From: Prochilodus magdalenae
Lineage: Eukaryota; Chordata; Actinopteri; Characiformes; Prochilodontidae
Direction: 5' to 3'
Length of the DNA: 64,000 bases
NCBI GenBank assembly: GCA_024036415.1
Contig: JAMWET010006552.1
Location: 378,501-442,500 of the forward strand
Made by a program: the position numbers and the translations under genes. Positions 40,446-52,502 of the stretch are shown piece by piece; positions within the stretch are counted from its first letter, which is position 1; each line of letters starts with the position of its first letter. The notes under the pieces are model-generated. The model saw only the letters and a list, made by a program, of their open reading frames with translations. It ran no database searches and was not told the DNA's origin.

Positions 40446-41298
40446 TATTGGCGTATATTATCGAGTCTCTATCAGCTGCAGAATGCTCATATCAGTCGAG
40501 CCCTGGAGTGTACTGTGTACCGTCTGAGTGTTGGATGTAGACTAAAGGGAAGTTATTAATTTCTTCATCTGATAATGGAGTCATATAACAATAGCTTGTT
40601 TAGTTTTCAGTTGTTCCACACTTTCTTCATTGCCAGCGAGTTCTGTTCATCATATCTCTTTTTTTCTGCCTTTACCGAGTAATGCGTCTGCCGTGGCCCT
40701 TGAACTTTTTCTGAGAATCTGTGAAAATGTGGCGCATTTTATTCTGAGAACGCTGCAGTCGCTTGTCTCAGGAAGTTATCTCTCGCTCTCCTGCTGCTGT
40801 AGATTCAACCGTCCTCCTCGACGTCCTCGCTTATCTTGGCCACCATATCGCAATCAACAGTTTGAATACATTTGCTGAGCATGTTGTGAAGGCTTTAAGC
40901 CGTTCTGAGATATGCTTATGCGCGTATGTGTAAGTGGGCCTGCCTCCAGGGCAGAAGGTTAATGGACAGGGTACATATTTGTATGGTCAGCTTTGATGTC
41001 CCTGTACATGAGCGGGAACAACTGAATCAGCCGCACGTCATGCGGCACGTGTGCATGTATGGAATGAAAAGGACAATTGGGGCGTCCTTTCTTTCATTGT
41101 TCGAGCACTCGTTTGAAGAATTAGCTTTTATTGGAATGGAAAACTAATTGATCATAGTCAAATCAAGTTACTTGCCTTGATGACCTGATTTAAGGTCAGT
41201 TTTTAGTCTTCAGTGAGATCAGAAATTGCATGTATGTGCCTGCCCCTGCTGACTACCGAGACTCCTTCTGACCTATTCCTTCTCTGCTTGTCTTCCAG

Positions 41299-41346
41299 GA
41301 TCTTCGCAAGCAGGTAGCTCCACTGCTGAAGGGTTTCCAGGCCGAG
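41299..41346 (+). CDS. cux1: cux1 coding exon 3 (48-base exon)
   Basis: Very short internal exon, 48 bases and 16 codons, phase 0 on both sides, encoding DLRKQVAPLLKGFQAE. In CUX1 proteins this follows directly after ...KKNTPE of exon 2, and the sequence is nearly identical to the vertebrate protein. CUX2 has EIREMVAPVLKSFQAE here. The acceptor is cttccag|GAT, ending at 41298, and the donor is GAG|gtgagc at 41347. Because the length is a multiple of three and both phases are 0, skipping would keep the reading frame and remove 16 residues of the coiled coil. A (TG)15 tract starts 20 bases into the downstream intron. The exon is too short to stand out as an open frame and was found by protein and splice-site recognition. 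Confidence 0.96.
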
Positions 41347-41362
41347 GTGAGCCCACTTTCCT

Positions 41363-41366
<4 letters not shown>

Positions 41367-41396
<30 letters not shown>
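41367..41396 (+). promoter_or_regulatory. (TG)15 tract just downstream of exon 3 donor; candidate intronic splicing element
   Basis: Fifteen TG units on the sense strand start 20 bases after the end of the 48-base exon 3. UG-repeat RNA is a known binding target of CELF proteins and TDP-43, which influence inclusion of nearby exons. The position and strand are seen directly; a regulatory effect is inference. It may equally be an ordinary microsatellite. Confidence 0.35.
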
Positions 41397-41400
<4 letters not shown>

Positions 41401-43139
41401 GTTTGCTTGTTTGACCGGGGTGTGCCCACTGTAATGAGAGGTTGTCTGTACAGTTATGCCAAAGAACAAAAATGAATCATCCTGGAAACACTGGGTACCA
41501 TGTTATTGACAGGCAGCATTGGAGATTATTGAAGACCATATAAACATTATTCCGGCAAGCCTTCCCAGCGTAGGCTTGTGTCAGGTAATAGAAAGGCTGA
41601 AGTGTTGATGAAACAGTGTATGGAAGTGTAAAATGGCTCTTAGTCTTTCATAGGACCCGGTCACAGTGAATGACACAAAGCGTCTAGGTGTAGCATATCA
41701 GAGTAAGTGGGAGGGGAGTGGGTGGGGCTTACTCAGTGGGCTCGGTGGATTTTTGCGAGCTCTGAATTGGGGGTTTCTTTGGATAGAGGACAGGAGAGGT
41801 AAGTAATCAGGAAGTAATCAGAGCTACAGATTAGAATCAACACACAAACAAGTCCAATCAGATCTGAAAATATGTCAGATAGGGATGCCCTTCCGATACC
41901 TGATCCGTAAGCACAAGTCGATGTGGAGTAACAGGAAACCCTGTCTAACCTAACTAACTTAAGTACTGATATTTATTTTATTACATTATTAAAATATTTT
42001 ATATATTATATATATATATATAGTATTTCCTATTATATCATCAGTATTGCGAATGTGTTTACATTTATTATCACTTTGAGTCACTATATCTCAATGACGA
42101 AGATGTTCAGTTCATCTATACCTGATCGTGAAATCTCTACCAATCGGTAGAGGTACTTTTGCCTACAAGTCACGAGCCTTTCAGTAGATGTGCCTTTACT
42201 GTTCTGACCTGTTTACTGTTCTGTGTAATATAGTTTCAGAGATTTTGATGAACAGAAATGCATTTAACATGCAACAAAAATGTCTAATTAGAGTAAAATA
42301 TGTTGTATAGTGTTGTGAACGCACACAGTGGCTGCTCTTGGTCTCGGATTTAAATGCCAGGAGCAGCTTTCGGAATACAAGTGAGTATTATGTGCTACTG
42401 GTGTCACCAGAGAAAGTAGCGTTGAAAGTTTATTACCACATGCTCTGATTGTACATGGATGGAACAGGCAGTCGAAACCTGGGCAGATATTTTGGCCTTC
42501 ACATTCGACTTGACATTAGCTCCAGACTGCGTCTAGAACGTTGTTGTGATGCACTTGGAACACAGAGAACAAGACGCAAGGAATCAGGTGTCGGCTGAAA
42601 TAAGCCCTTTCCAGTTTGTTGTTTTGTTTGTAAAGTAATCCGGACACGTCATATCGATCTTGTGGATGAGATGGGAACGTTCATAGCTGCTCCCCAGCTG
42701 AAGGCAGATATTCAAGGTTTGTGGCCGTTGCTGATCAGTCGCTCTTTGGCTTGTGTTGCATCAGCTGAGGCCGTCTAAAGAAAAGTCTGTCCTCTCCATT
42801 TAAGAAGGAATAATGCACTGTCCCAGAATTCCTCAAGTCTCTCTCTACCGCCCTCCACTTGCCCCTTTTTCCTTCCTCTCTTCTTTTCCTCTCTGTCAGC
42901 AAGTACACCGTGACCTGGACCGGGTCAGGAAGAAAGAAAGTGAGTGTTGGACTACAAAAGAGAAGTGGAGCGGACTCTCTCTCTTTCTGTCTCTCTCCCT
43001 CCCTCTCTCTGTCTTTCTCCCTCTCCCGATCTCTCCTCTCTCGTCCTTTTCATGATGCGCTGAACCCCGAGGCCATGTTTAAATTGCATCCTGTATGAAA
43101 AAATAAAAGGACAAAACATCATCCCCCCCTTCCCAGCAT

Positions 43140-43161
43140 AGAGAGAGAGAGAGAGAGAGAG
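43140..43161 (+). repeat. (GA)n microsatellite
   Basis: About 11 GA units; one of the few purine-rich runs on the + strand. Confidence 0.95.
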
Positions 43162-43639
43162 CTACTGCCAAGAGCTCGACTTGTGATGTTCCGCTCAGAT
43201 ACACAGTATATCCCATAGTCCGTTCATTACCCCTCTGCTCCTTCTCCTCCTCCCTCTCCCTCTATTTTAATCCCGTTCTTTCGCCCTCTCGTTCGTCCGT
43301 TCGCTCAGCACAGGGCCCATTCTTCATGGGTCTATTTAAATAACCGCGGTCGTGCTCCTATTCTCTGACCTTCTAAAAGGAGATGTTCCCGTTTCCCTGT
43401 GTTTCTGCTCACGGAGCTCATTTATGCGTGATTCTTTATTTTAAATCATCCCTCGCTTTCGGCAGGAGTCTCTCGTCCTCTGGTCTCGCACCCGGAGCCA
43501 CGCCACTGACCCTGAACAATGCAATGTGACAGCGCTGCCCACAGCCAGACCCTAATACGCAAAGCCTTCCTGTGTGTGTGTCCGCATGCACTCGCGTTTT
43601 TATTTATTCTCCAACAGAAGCAAGAACAAGCGTCCCTCT

Positions 43640-44915
43640 TTAGAGTCCCAACACCATCCTCTAAAGGAGTCAATACCAACCATCAAACACACACCACCAC
43701 CACCACTTTCTGAAAGGAGTCAATACCAACCATCAAATAAACACCACTCACCGCCGCCCTCTAAAGGAGTCAATGCCAACCATCAAATAAACACCACTCA
43801 CCTCTGCCCTCTAAAGGAGTCAATACCAACCATCAAATAAACACCACTCACCGCCGCCCTCTAAAGGAGTCAATGCCAACCATCAAATAAACACCACTCA
43901 CCGCCGCCCTCTAAAGGAGTCAATACCAATCATCAACTAAACACACCACTCACCTCCGCCCTCTAAAGGAGTCATTACCAACCATCAAACACACACCACC
44001 ACCACCACTCTCTGAAAGGAGTCAATACCAACCATCAAATAAACACCACTCACCACCACCCTCTAAAGGAGTCATTACCAACCATCAACTAAACATCAGT
44101 GACCACCGCCCTCTATAGGAGTCATTACCAACCATCAACTAAACACCACTCACCACCGCCCTCTAAAGGAGTCATTACCAACCATCACCTAAACACCACT
44201 CACCACCGCCCTCTAAAGGAGTTATTGCCAACCATCAACTAAACACCACTCACCACCGCCCTCTAAAGGAGTCATTACCAACCATCAAATAAACATTAGT
44301 GACCACCGTCTTCTATAGGAGTCATTATCAACCATCAACTAAACACCACTCACCGCCGCCCTCTAAAGGAGTCAATACCAACCATCCAATAAACACCACT
44401 CACCACCGCCCTCTAAAGGAGTCATTACCAACCATCCAATAAATAAACACCACTCACCACCTCCCTCTAAAGGAGTCATTACCAACCATCCAATAAACAA
44501 ATACCACTCACCACCGCCCTCTAAAGGAGTCATTACCAACCATCCAATAAACAAATACCACTCACCACCGCCCTCTAATAGTCATTACCAATTATCAAAC
44601 ACACGCCACTCACCTCCGCCCTCTAAAGGAGTCATTACCAACCGTCAAATTAATCAACACAATTTACCACCACCCTCTAAGGGAGTCATTGCCGTCTGTC
44701 AAATAAACACACACCACTTACCTCCGCCCTCTAAAGGAGTCGATACCAACCATCAAATAAACACCACTCATCTCCGCCCTCTGGAGGAGACATTATCAAC
44801 CATCAAATAAACACCAGTCACCTCCGCCCTCTAAAGGAGTCAATACCAACCATCAAATAAACACCACTCACCTCCGCCCTCTGGAGGAGACATTACCAAC
44901 CATCAAATAAACAAA
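43640..44915 (+). repeat. 51-bp minisatellite, about 25 copies
   Basis: The unit is CCCTCTAAAGGAGTCATTAC followed by CAACCATCAAATAAACACCACTCACCACCG. Variation includes CAATAC for CATTAC, CTGGAGGAGAC in two or three late units, and small length changes. The period of 17 codons keeps frames open on both strands (for example a - strand frame with LVMTPLEGGGEW repeats), which is not evidence of coding. Confidence 0.93.
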
Positions 44916-45369
44916 CATCATTTGTTTTAGTAAAGGCCAGTACATGTTGTATGACTGCTTCTGTGGATCCTGTCTGTTGCCTATTCTTTACTCCTTGGTA
45001 GAGATCACTGTTGAACCATGACATGTGCTTTTGGTCAGTCCTGAGTTAGTTGGTAGTGACTGCAACTTTGTCCAGCAGCCTCCATGTTTCAGAATCTGCC
45101 GAATTTTTTTTCTCGGCTTGCCAGGGAGTTGAAAGCTCTCTCCTCCAGCATACCTCAAACCAGACACAGAGGTGCGTTTGATACGCTCCATTCGGACTTT
45201 CCATTTACTTTGGCCCCCACTGCTTTAAACCCCGCGACCCTCCGGCTGAATTTAAGGCCGCGCCTGACCCGTTTTTATCCGAGCAGAACCGAAACTGCCT
45301 CTCCTGCAGCGCCGTACATGAATAAAAGAACAGCCTGCCTTTCTCACGCCGCCGTTCCTCTCGCGCTCC

Positions 45370-45800
45370 TTTTCCTTTTGATTTGGTTAATGGTAAGACA
45401 ATGGAGGATGAATAATAGGAGTTAATGGGGACTTAAATTTGTCCTTTTGCTTGTACGGGGAGTTTTTCCCTCCTTCTTCTCCAGCGACAGCCGCTGAATG
45501 ATGGATGAGGGATTGAATTTTTCATGGGGGCCATATTGAGATTCTGCAGGTCCCCGCCGTGGAACGGCAAAGCCAGCAGTGTGCGCTACACTCGAATGAG
45601 CGCTCCAGCTCGCAGGCCGTGCCGGAGCAGGGATGTACTCCTTCTGTAAGGGAGAGAAGGAAATCTGTTCTCTCATCGCCGCCCTCAGGTCTTTTTGCGT
45701 GGTTCTTCAGATCTTCCGAATGCCGGAAAGAGAGGTATCGCTTCGGGAACTTGCAAAAAGTTGACTGACTTTCTGCGGCCATTAGCGCCGTGGCCATGGC
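45370..45800. other. Candidate conserved non-coding block in intron 3
   Basis: Repeat-free sequence with TTTGATTTGGTTAATGG, GGAGTTAATGGGGACTTAAA and GGCCATTAGCGCCGTGGCC. It stands out from the neighbouring minisatellite. Open frames on both strands here carry no recognisable domain. Enhancer status is a guess. Confidence 0.25.
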
Positions 45801-46863
45801 TGAACTCGCTTCAGTATTCGGCATGCGTATTTTGAAGTTTGTGGTTTTCAAGCGTCTTAGCATGTGCTGTGGAACTGCGAACTAACCCTCCCCTGTTGTG
45901 GAGAGACATGCATGTGTAGTAGCCCGAATAATCTGAAGAAAATGCACACTTAGTGTCAGTCTTGTTGGATTTCACCAGTAAATTTGAACATGTTATTGTA
46001 GATATTGTTGTAAGCCTCTCCACATTCATAAAGATTGGGCCCTGGTGTTGTATGACCGAACGCCTCTCCAGAGACCATGGTACACTTGCTACCAAGACCT
46101 TTCAGTTATTTGGTTCTTCACTTCTATAGATCTTCCGTTTCCAAGATCTGAGAATTCAAACAACGTTCCATCAGTCAAATATTAGCATATGGCCTTCTGT
46201 TACCCTGAGGGCAGCCAAATCTCCTAACAAAACCGTCTTACTTAGCCTAAAGGTGGGGCTAGCAATTGTGGTAAATTGTGCCCCAGTGTGCTTTGCTGAG
46301 CGTATCGTAGACATAGTTACGGTATGTCAGGGACACTGATCTTTTCAACTTTTATTAGAAAGGGTGTTGAGGTAGTAGGTGCTTTTGTAATCTAAGACCC
46401 CACGATATGATGGTTTCATAATAGCTCATAAGTCATTATACATTATTATTATTATTGGGATTTTAAACTTTTGGCAGTATTCCGAGTGTTGCAGTAACAT
46501 ATGATAAATCGTAAATAGCTATTTATGGGCTTAAGCCCAGACGTGTAATTTAAACATTCACGTCACATTTCTGCTTTCTATCTCGGGCGCCTCCATCTTT
46601 GTTTTGAGCAACTTCCTCCACTAATGGTCATCTGTTGACCTCATTGGAAGAAACTCTGCACAGGCAGTGGACTATAAAAGTATTTGATAAAGATTATTTG
46701 TTTTTGCGGGTAATAGGTCGACGCCTGGTGACCGTGTATTAATGCAGTATTGCCACACAAAATATTGAGATATGCTCAAACTATATTTAAACCGATATTT
46801 GTTATTTTTAATTGGATTTAGTGATACACCATGTGCCAAAGAGTGAATATATATATATATATA

Positions 46864-47112
46864 TCGTCGCTGTCCAAAAAAAACCATGTATCTCAATTTT
46901 TGTTGATTTTTACTTTTATGCCTCATTTGATCACATGAAATGCTGTTTACCCTGTGTGGGAATTTCATGAACAATGAACCAACGGAAATGGCCCAAAACA
47001 GTTTGAAAAGAAGTCTGGTTCCATTGACTTCCATTTAAAATACATGAGGTTTTTGGCCTCTCCTGTAAAGTTGCCATTTTGGAGATACCTGTTTTTCTTT
47101 GGACAGCGACGA
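46864..47112. mobile_element. MITE with about 37-bp terminal inverted repeats
   Basis: The left end TCGTCGCTGTCCAAAAAAAA (46864 on) and the right end ending TTTGGACAGCGACGA (47112) are reverse complements over about 37 bases, with few mismatches. Both sides abut TATATA, fitting a TA target duplication. The 249-bp interior (TTTTGTTGATTTTTACTTTT ... TTCCATTGACTTCCATT) recurs at 18.96, 22.0, 23.15 and 51.9 kb. It has no coding capacity. Confidence 0.8.
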
Positions 47113-48127
47113 TATATATGTATGTATATATAATATAGACTGACAGTTTGTCTAACGTTCCACTTTCGTTGTATTCTGTCTATCAAATATAGGAAAACTT
47201 AACATTAAGATGCAGAAGGAACGTGTGAGGGTCTCAGTGCTGGCAGTGCATGTTTGCCGTATTGGCTGTCCCTGCTTAATGACCACCGATGACGAGTGAC
47301 GAATCAAGCCTCAGAAACTCTAAAGAACGCTATTTATAGTTTGAGGACAACTTCCTAGCGTTGCTTCTCGGGGATCACTCCCCAGCCCGGAGATGACTGT
47401 TGCCTTTTGCCGTGTACATGAACCCACTGGCATGAATCCGACAGGACACTGTCTGTGCTTGTCCTAACAGATGTAGCAGTTATTGGTCATTAAGCAGTTG
47501 TTCCCTGTTAATGGCCGTTTATGGCAGCTGCCAGGGTCAGTTGCTGTCAGTCACAGCTCTTCAGCTGTGTTTATGGCATATGTTCTTGTTAGAGGTGTAG
47601 ACTTCGCTAACTAGGTCCAGGGCGATTATGTCAGTCGGTGATTGTGAAGGAGGTGTTACACTCAGCCCGTAATCAAGACTGACCTTTTTACCGCGTTGGT
47701 TACCCGTCCTGGTTATGTTAAGGATGATGTATTAGCAGGCGGGGAAAAAATATTTACCAGGAATATCATGTTTCACCTCCACTCCCACCGCCATCCACCG
47801 ATCATCAGTAAGACGCTCAGCTTACGTAGAGATGCCCCCAATATCTTGTTTCACTCACAGATGCATTAGCTTTGGAGGACAAGTGCAACGGATTCCCAGT
47901 CCTGTTGATGTTAAGCAGCTGAGCATGTAGGACGTTGAGTGTTAATGTCGCTTTCGGGTCAATATGAGGAATCTAAACTAAACAGTCTATAGCAGTTTAG
48001 TGGCTCCGCCCATTCACACTGACGTTATGTCAAGGATTTTGCAATGAGGCGTAATCAGTGGACTTACTTATACCGGTCAGCCATATGTTAGCCACCTCCT
48101 CCTTTCTGTACTCACTGTCCATCTTCT

Positions 48128-48775
48128 CAGCTCCACTGACCGTATAGGAGCGCACTACAGTTACAGACTGTAGTTCATCTGTTCCTCTGTATACCTTATT
48201 ATGCAGTGGTGGTGGTGTGTTAGTGTGTGTTGGGCTGGTGTGAGTGGATCAGACACAGCAGTGCTGCTGGACACCTCATTGTCACTGCTGGACTGAGAAT
48301 CGTCCAACCAACACTATCCAGCCAACAGCGTCCTGTGGGCAGCGTCCTGTGGGCAGTGTCCTGTGGGCAGCGTCCTGTGGCTCCTGATGGAGGATTAGAG
48401 GATGATCAACACCGCACTGTGCAGCAGCAGATGAGCTATCGTCTCTAACTGTACATCTACAAGGTGGACCAGCAAGGTAGGAGTGTCTAATAGAGTGGAC
48501 AGTGAGTGGACACAGTGTTTAAACACCCCAGCAGCGCTGCTGTGTCTGATCCACTCACACCAGCACCACACACACTAACACACCACCAACCACACCAGTG
48601 TCACTGCAGTGCTGAGAATGATCCACCATCCACATAATACCTCATCTGTGGTGGTCCTGTGGGGGTCCTGACCATTGAAGAACAGGGTGATAAAGTATAC
48701 AGAGAAACAGATGGACTACAGTCTGTTGCTGTAGAACTACAGAGTGCTCTTATATGGTCAGTGGAGGTGATAAAG
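48128..48775. mobile_element. Fold-back element with internal 14-bp minisatellite, copy 2
   Basis: The arms 48128-48262 and 48538-48775 are inverted copies of each other and match copy 1 at 25 kb. The loop carries about four units of AGCGTCCTGTGGGC (48328-48380), the same 14-bp unit as copy 1 but on the opposite strand. Confidence 0.78.
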
Positions 48776-49679
48776 AGTGAGTCCAGATTGAAGGAGGTGG
48801 TTTTAGTGTTTTGACTGATCTGTGTATATCAGCACTAATGATGTTATAACAAAAGCAGTCGGTTTAGTTTCTGAGATTGGAAACGGTAATCTAAAAATGA
48901 GTTATGATTATTATTGGAATAAGATTGCACAAACATCATAAACAGCGATATAATAATATCTGGCTTTTAGAGGTTGAGTTAAAGGACGTAAGGACTAAAT
49001 GCATCATGCTTCTCAGAAATAGACTCTGTTTGCTGCAGAAACAGTGATACATAGGCATCATAAAAAGCGTTATGGGCTGGGAACGGCGTACGGTTGGCGT
49101 TGAGGTCATATGGAGCCTAGCTGTGTCACTGCACCGCGCAGTAGTCTGACCCACACGGGTGTATAAATGCAGCCCACTGTAGAGTCTTAGCCGAGTGCTA
49201 ATATTTCACTCTGTTTGTCGTCTTGTTCTCACACGGCTATTTTAGCCCTCGTTCATCTCCGCACTCCATATGGGAAAGCAGCCATGATGGTTTGGGTGTG
49301 GTCTCGTTAAACGTTAATGTGCTCAATTGTGCTTTGGCCTCAGGAGAGACCGAGGCTAAATACAGCCTGCTTACCCTCTTACCCAGACCAGCGGCTAGCC
49401 CAAAGTGCGTGCGTCTACAAAAACACAGTGACCAGTGTGTCCTGGATCGTATCACGTTTCATTTCTGAGTGTATAAACTGTTTTTGAGGCCGTTTTAAAG
49501 TACTTCGTTTTTTCCAGATTTGGAATATTCGGATATTTTTTTTACATGGCGTGAAACTTTTATGATAAATGGACCAATAGCAAAACCCAAAGTCTGTCTC
49601 TGTGTGTGTGTTCACAGGCACACTACCATTTAAAAGTTTGGTGCCCTTGTCCAAATGTTTGGTATCAGTGTTTTTAATG

Positions 49680-50205
49680 ATAAACTCACTGGACACAAAT
49701 TGGTCCCCTGTGACTGAAGCATACCTAATAGCATCTAAACCTCCACCAGCACCAGTAGCAGCGGGTGACTGGGTTTGGCAGGGACTGAACAAGTTTCTGG
49801 ATGTAGGCCACATCAGTGTTCAGACACTCTTTCATTACAGTACTGGTCAGTAGGTCCAGATTTGGTGGATGCCTTCCCTGGAACAATTCCGAGGAGAATT
49901 CCCTGTAGACTGGGATTTTAGCCACTGCTGGTAGACCCGTATGACCGTACGCTTCCATACACCTGCAGATTCAGCTACTTCCTTCACACTATGGTCTTTG
50001 GCCACGCCCACATGCTCAGTCACTCCTCTTAGCCAATCATTAACATCTGCTCTGGAGCCATTTACCACACATGGAACGAGACATTACCTACACTGTACCA
50101 CCTCTACTCAATCTATGAACCCAGTCATTCACACCCCACCGGTATTTATACCCCGATTACGCTAGTGCAGCGCCATCTGCAGGAGCCTGAAGTTACTACC
50201 ACCTT
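49680..50205 (-). mobile_element. TcD copy 2: internally deleted HTH-transposase relic
   Basis: The - strand frame from 50068 contains VAESAGVWKRTVIRVYQQW and then STGNSPRNC, a helix-turn-helix segment of the Tc1/mariner or related type. It leads, after a gap, to ECLNTDVAYIQKLVQSLP nearer 49780-49830, probably the C-terminal tail. The catalytic triad region is missing. Family assignment is by pattern only. Confidence 0.6.
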
Positions 50206-51876
50206 AAACATGTAAGGTGACTAATTTTTGGAAACCAATGTAGTTGCAGACAGATTTCTAAAAGATAAATATAGAAATCTAATACGCTTTTAAGAAACAC
50301 CAGAAAACCAGGAAGATATAATTTAAGACTTTTTAGGAATGTCCAGAATGATGGACCAAGCTGGAGAGACGTCTTCGAGTTTGGACCTTGGTATAAGTCT
50401 TCGGTCCTGGATTTTGTAATCACTGGTTGTTAAGTAAGCTGTTTATATAAACTGATCAGCCACCTACTGTCATTACATAACTCGGCACTGGAAACTGGAT
50501 TCACTGTCCAGATTTGAAGACCTCCGACTCTGAAATGGGGGTTGAGAATTATGTTCATAAAAATGTATTACAGAGTTAATCAGAGATTGAGAAAATCTCA
50601 AGGTATATAAAGATGATAGTCATTCAAATACATAATTACAGGATTCATCAGCATCTAATAACTTCATGTTCACAACATTCTTGGAGAAAAATAAAAACGT
50701 TTGCTAAATAGTTTAATTTATATAAATATGAAATTTCAGCTGCTAATATTCCAAGCACTTTCCAAATTGTGGATGTTAGCTCAGAGCTCAGAGTGTTGAC
50801 AGAGAGAGCATAAAGGAATGTGAGACGTCTGATTTAAAAGGCCACAAGTTCGTCCATTAGACAGGCATCGTAGGCTCCTCATAAACAGCAATTAAAAACT
50901 GGTCCGACCCGAAGCTCTAAAATTAGCAGGGCCTGTCAGTGAAAGGCCGCTGTAGTCGTGTAGACTGATATGTGGGGTTGAATGGTTTGGGCTTTCCGAA
51001 CGAGCTGTACCACCTCCTCTCCATAAAAGCTCTGTCTGTGAATCTTCATGGTCTATTTTTAGTAACTCCAGGAAATCCCTAATAAGGCACCTTAGATGGG
51101 CTAAATTGAGGCAAAGCTAGCCTGCCACGCTATGCCTCAAGAATGCTACAGCTGTGCTGTGCCGCGGCCCGTCTCTAATGTGTACGAGAGGCGCGAGGTT
51201 TGACTCTGAACTCTAAACTAGCCGGTGTTATTGTGTTGCGCGTGTTGTTGTGGTGTTTGATGCTATGTTCGTAACTTATAGTAACCCAGTAACGTCGTGT
51301 CTACGTATTCACGTGAGCCCGAACATGAAGGGGACATGATTTCCATAGGATGAACTGTTTCCAGCGTTCACCACTGCACTCCAGAAATGGTGGCTGCATG
51401 CTGTATGTTGGTCATTAACATGACTTGCCTGCATTCAAGTCCAATAATTTCATAAATACATGACATATATATCAAATCAGCAATACATATTTTATTTGAC
51501 GCCATTTTCAATGCGTAGATATAAAAATTTTATTAAAATTATTAAAATGAATGTCTAAAAATGTCAGTTGGTACAACTTTGCGACCATAAATATATCTTG
51601 ATTGTACTTATAGTTATATAACATTGTTATTAAAATGGTTTGCCATATTTAAAACTAGTTTGAAAACCATTCAAATATATATTTCTTTAAATAAGTCAAA
51701 ATAAGTCTTCTAAAAAGCAAGTTTCTCCACAAGTTCTTATTTTGTCAGCTATGTTGTATGTTGATATGATTTAATGAAGGAGCAGATATATTTATATTTG
51801 TATTTTTTTATTTATATATAAATATATAAAATGTATTTGTTTCTAATACAATTATATAAATACTTGTACATCATGC

Positions 51877-51950
51877 TGAGCCATTTTGGACCATTTCTGT
51901 TGGTCCACTCATCATGACACATGTGCCAAAAATGGAGATACATGTTGACA
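51877..51950 (-). mobile_element. MITE fragment
   Basis: TTTTGGACCATTTCTGTTGG and CCAAAAATGGAGATACATG are a short inverted piece of the same MITE as at 46.9 kb, located just before the Tc1-like element at 51971. Confidence 0.5.
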
Positions 51951-51970
51951 ATATATATATATACACACAC

Positions 51971-52502
51971 ACAGGGGTTGGACAATGAAACTGAAACACC
52001 TGTCATTTTAGTGTGGGAGGTCTCATGGCTAAATTGGACCAGCCTGGTGGCCAATCTTCATTAATTGCACATTGCACCAGTAAGAGCAGAGTGTGAAGGT
52101 TCAGTTAGCAGGTAAGAGCACAGTTCTGCTCAAAATACTGCAATGCACACAACATTATGGGTGACATACCAGAGTTCAAAAGAGGACAGATTGTTGGTGC
52201 ACGTCTTGCTGGCGCATCTGTGACCAAGACAGCAAGTCTTTGTGATGTATCAAGAGCCACGGTATCCAGGGTAATGTCAGCATACCACCAAGAAGGATGA
52301 ACCACATCCAGGATTATCTGTGGACGCAAGAGGAAGCTGTCCGAAAGGGATGTTCGGGTGCTAACCTGGATTGTATCCCAAAAACATGAAGCCATGGCTG
52401 CCCAAATGACGCTGTATTGGCCGCAGAAGGAGGCCCTACACCATACTAATAAATGATTGTGGTCTAAAACCAGGTGTTTCAGTTTCATTGTCCAACCCCT
52501 GT
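51971..52502 (+). mobile_element. Internally deleted Tc1-like element with 32-bp TIRs
   Basis: The left end CAGGGGTTGGACAATGAAAC continues to CACCTG (51972-52003). The right end at 52471-52501 is its exact reverse complement, and TA-rich sequence flanks both sides. It encloses a start-to-stop relic of a transposase N-terminus and 11 codons of its C-terminus (see next entry). The perfect inverted repeats suggest a young insertion or a family still mobilised in trans. Confidence 0.85.
52157..52449 (+). pseudogene. Tc1-like transposase remnant (N-terminus fused to extreme C-terminus)
   Basis: ATG at 52157 opens MGDIPEFKRGQIVGARLAGA and continues through a helix-turn-helix (SLCDVSRATVSRVMSAYHQ) to a premature TGA at 52298-52300. 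The frame goes on after the stop with GRKRKLSERDVRVLTWIVSQ, the second helix-turn-helix of the same protein. Then the sequence switches frame to VLAAEGGPTPY and TAA at 52447-52449, the typical C-terminal ending of Tc1 transposases. The whole DDE catalytic core (roughly 230 residues in intact relatives) is deleted, so no active enzyme can be made. Confidence 0.82.

Noticed and set aside
43574..44554. Regular direct repeats resembling a CRISPR array
   Set aside because: The whole 51-bp unit is conserved with no unique spacers, and the host is a vertebrate; it is a minisatellite. The same applies to the 54- and 73-bp arrays.
45084..45425. 113-residue frame with a hydrophobic C-terminal segment, considered as a small membrane protein
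   Set aside because: An overlapping frame on the other strand is similarly open, nothing matches a known family, and the region looks more like non-coding conserved sequence.
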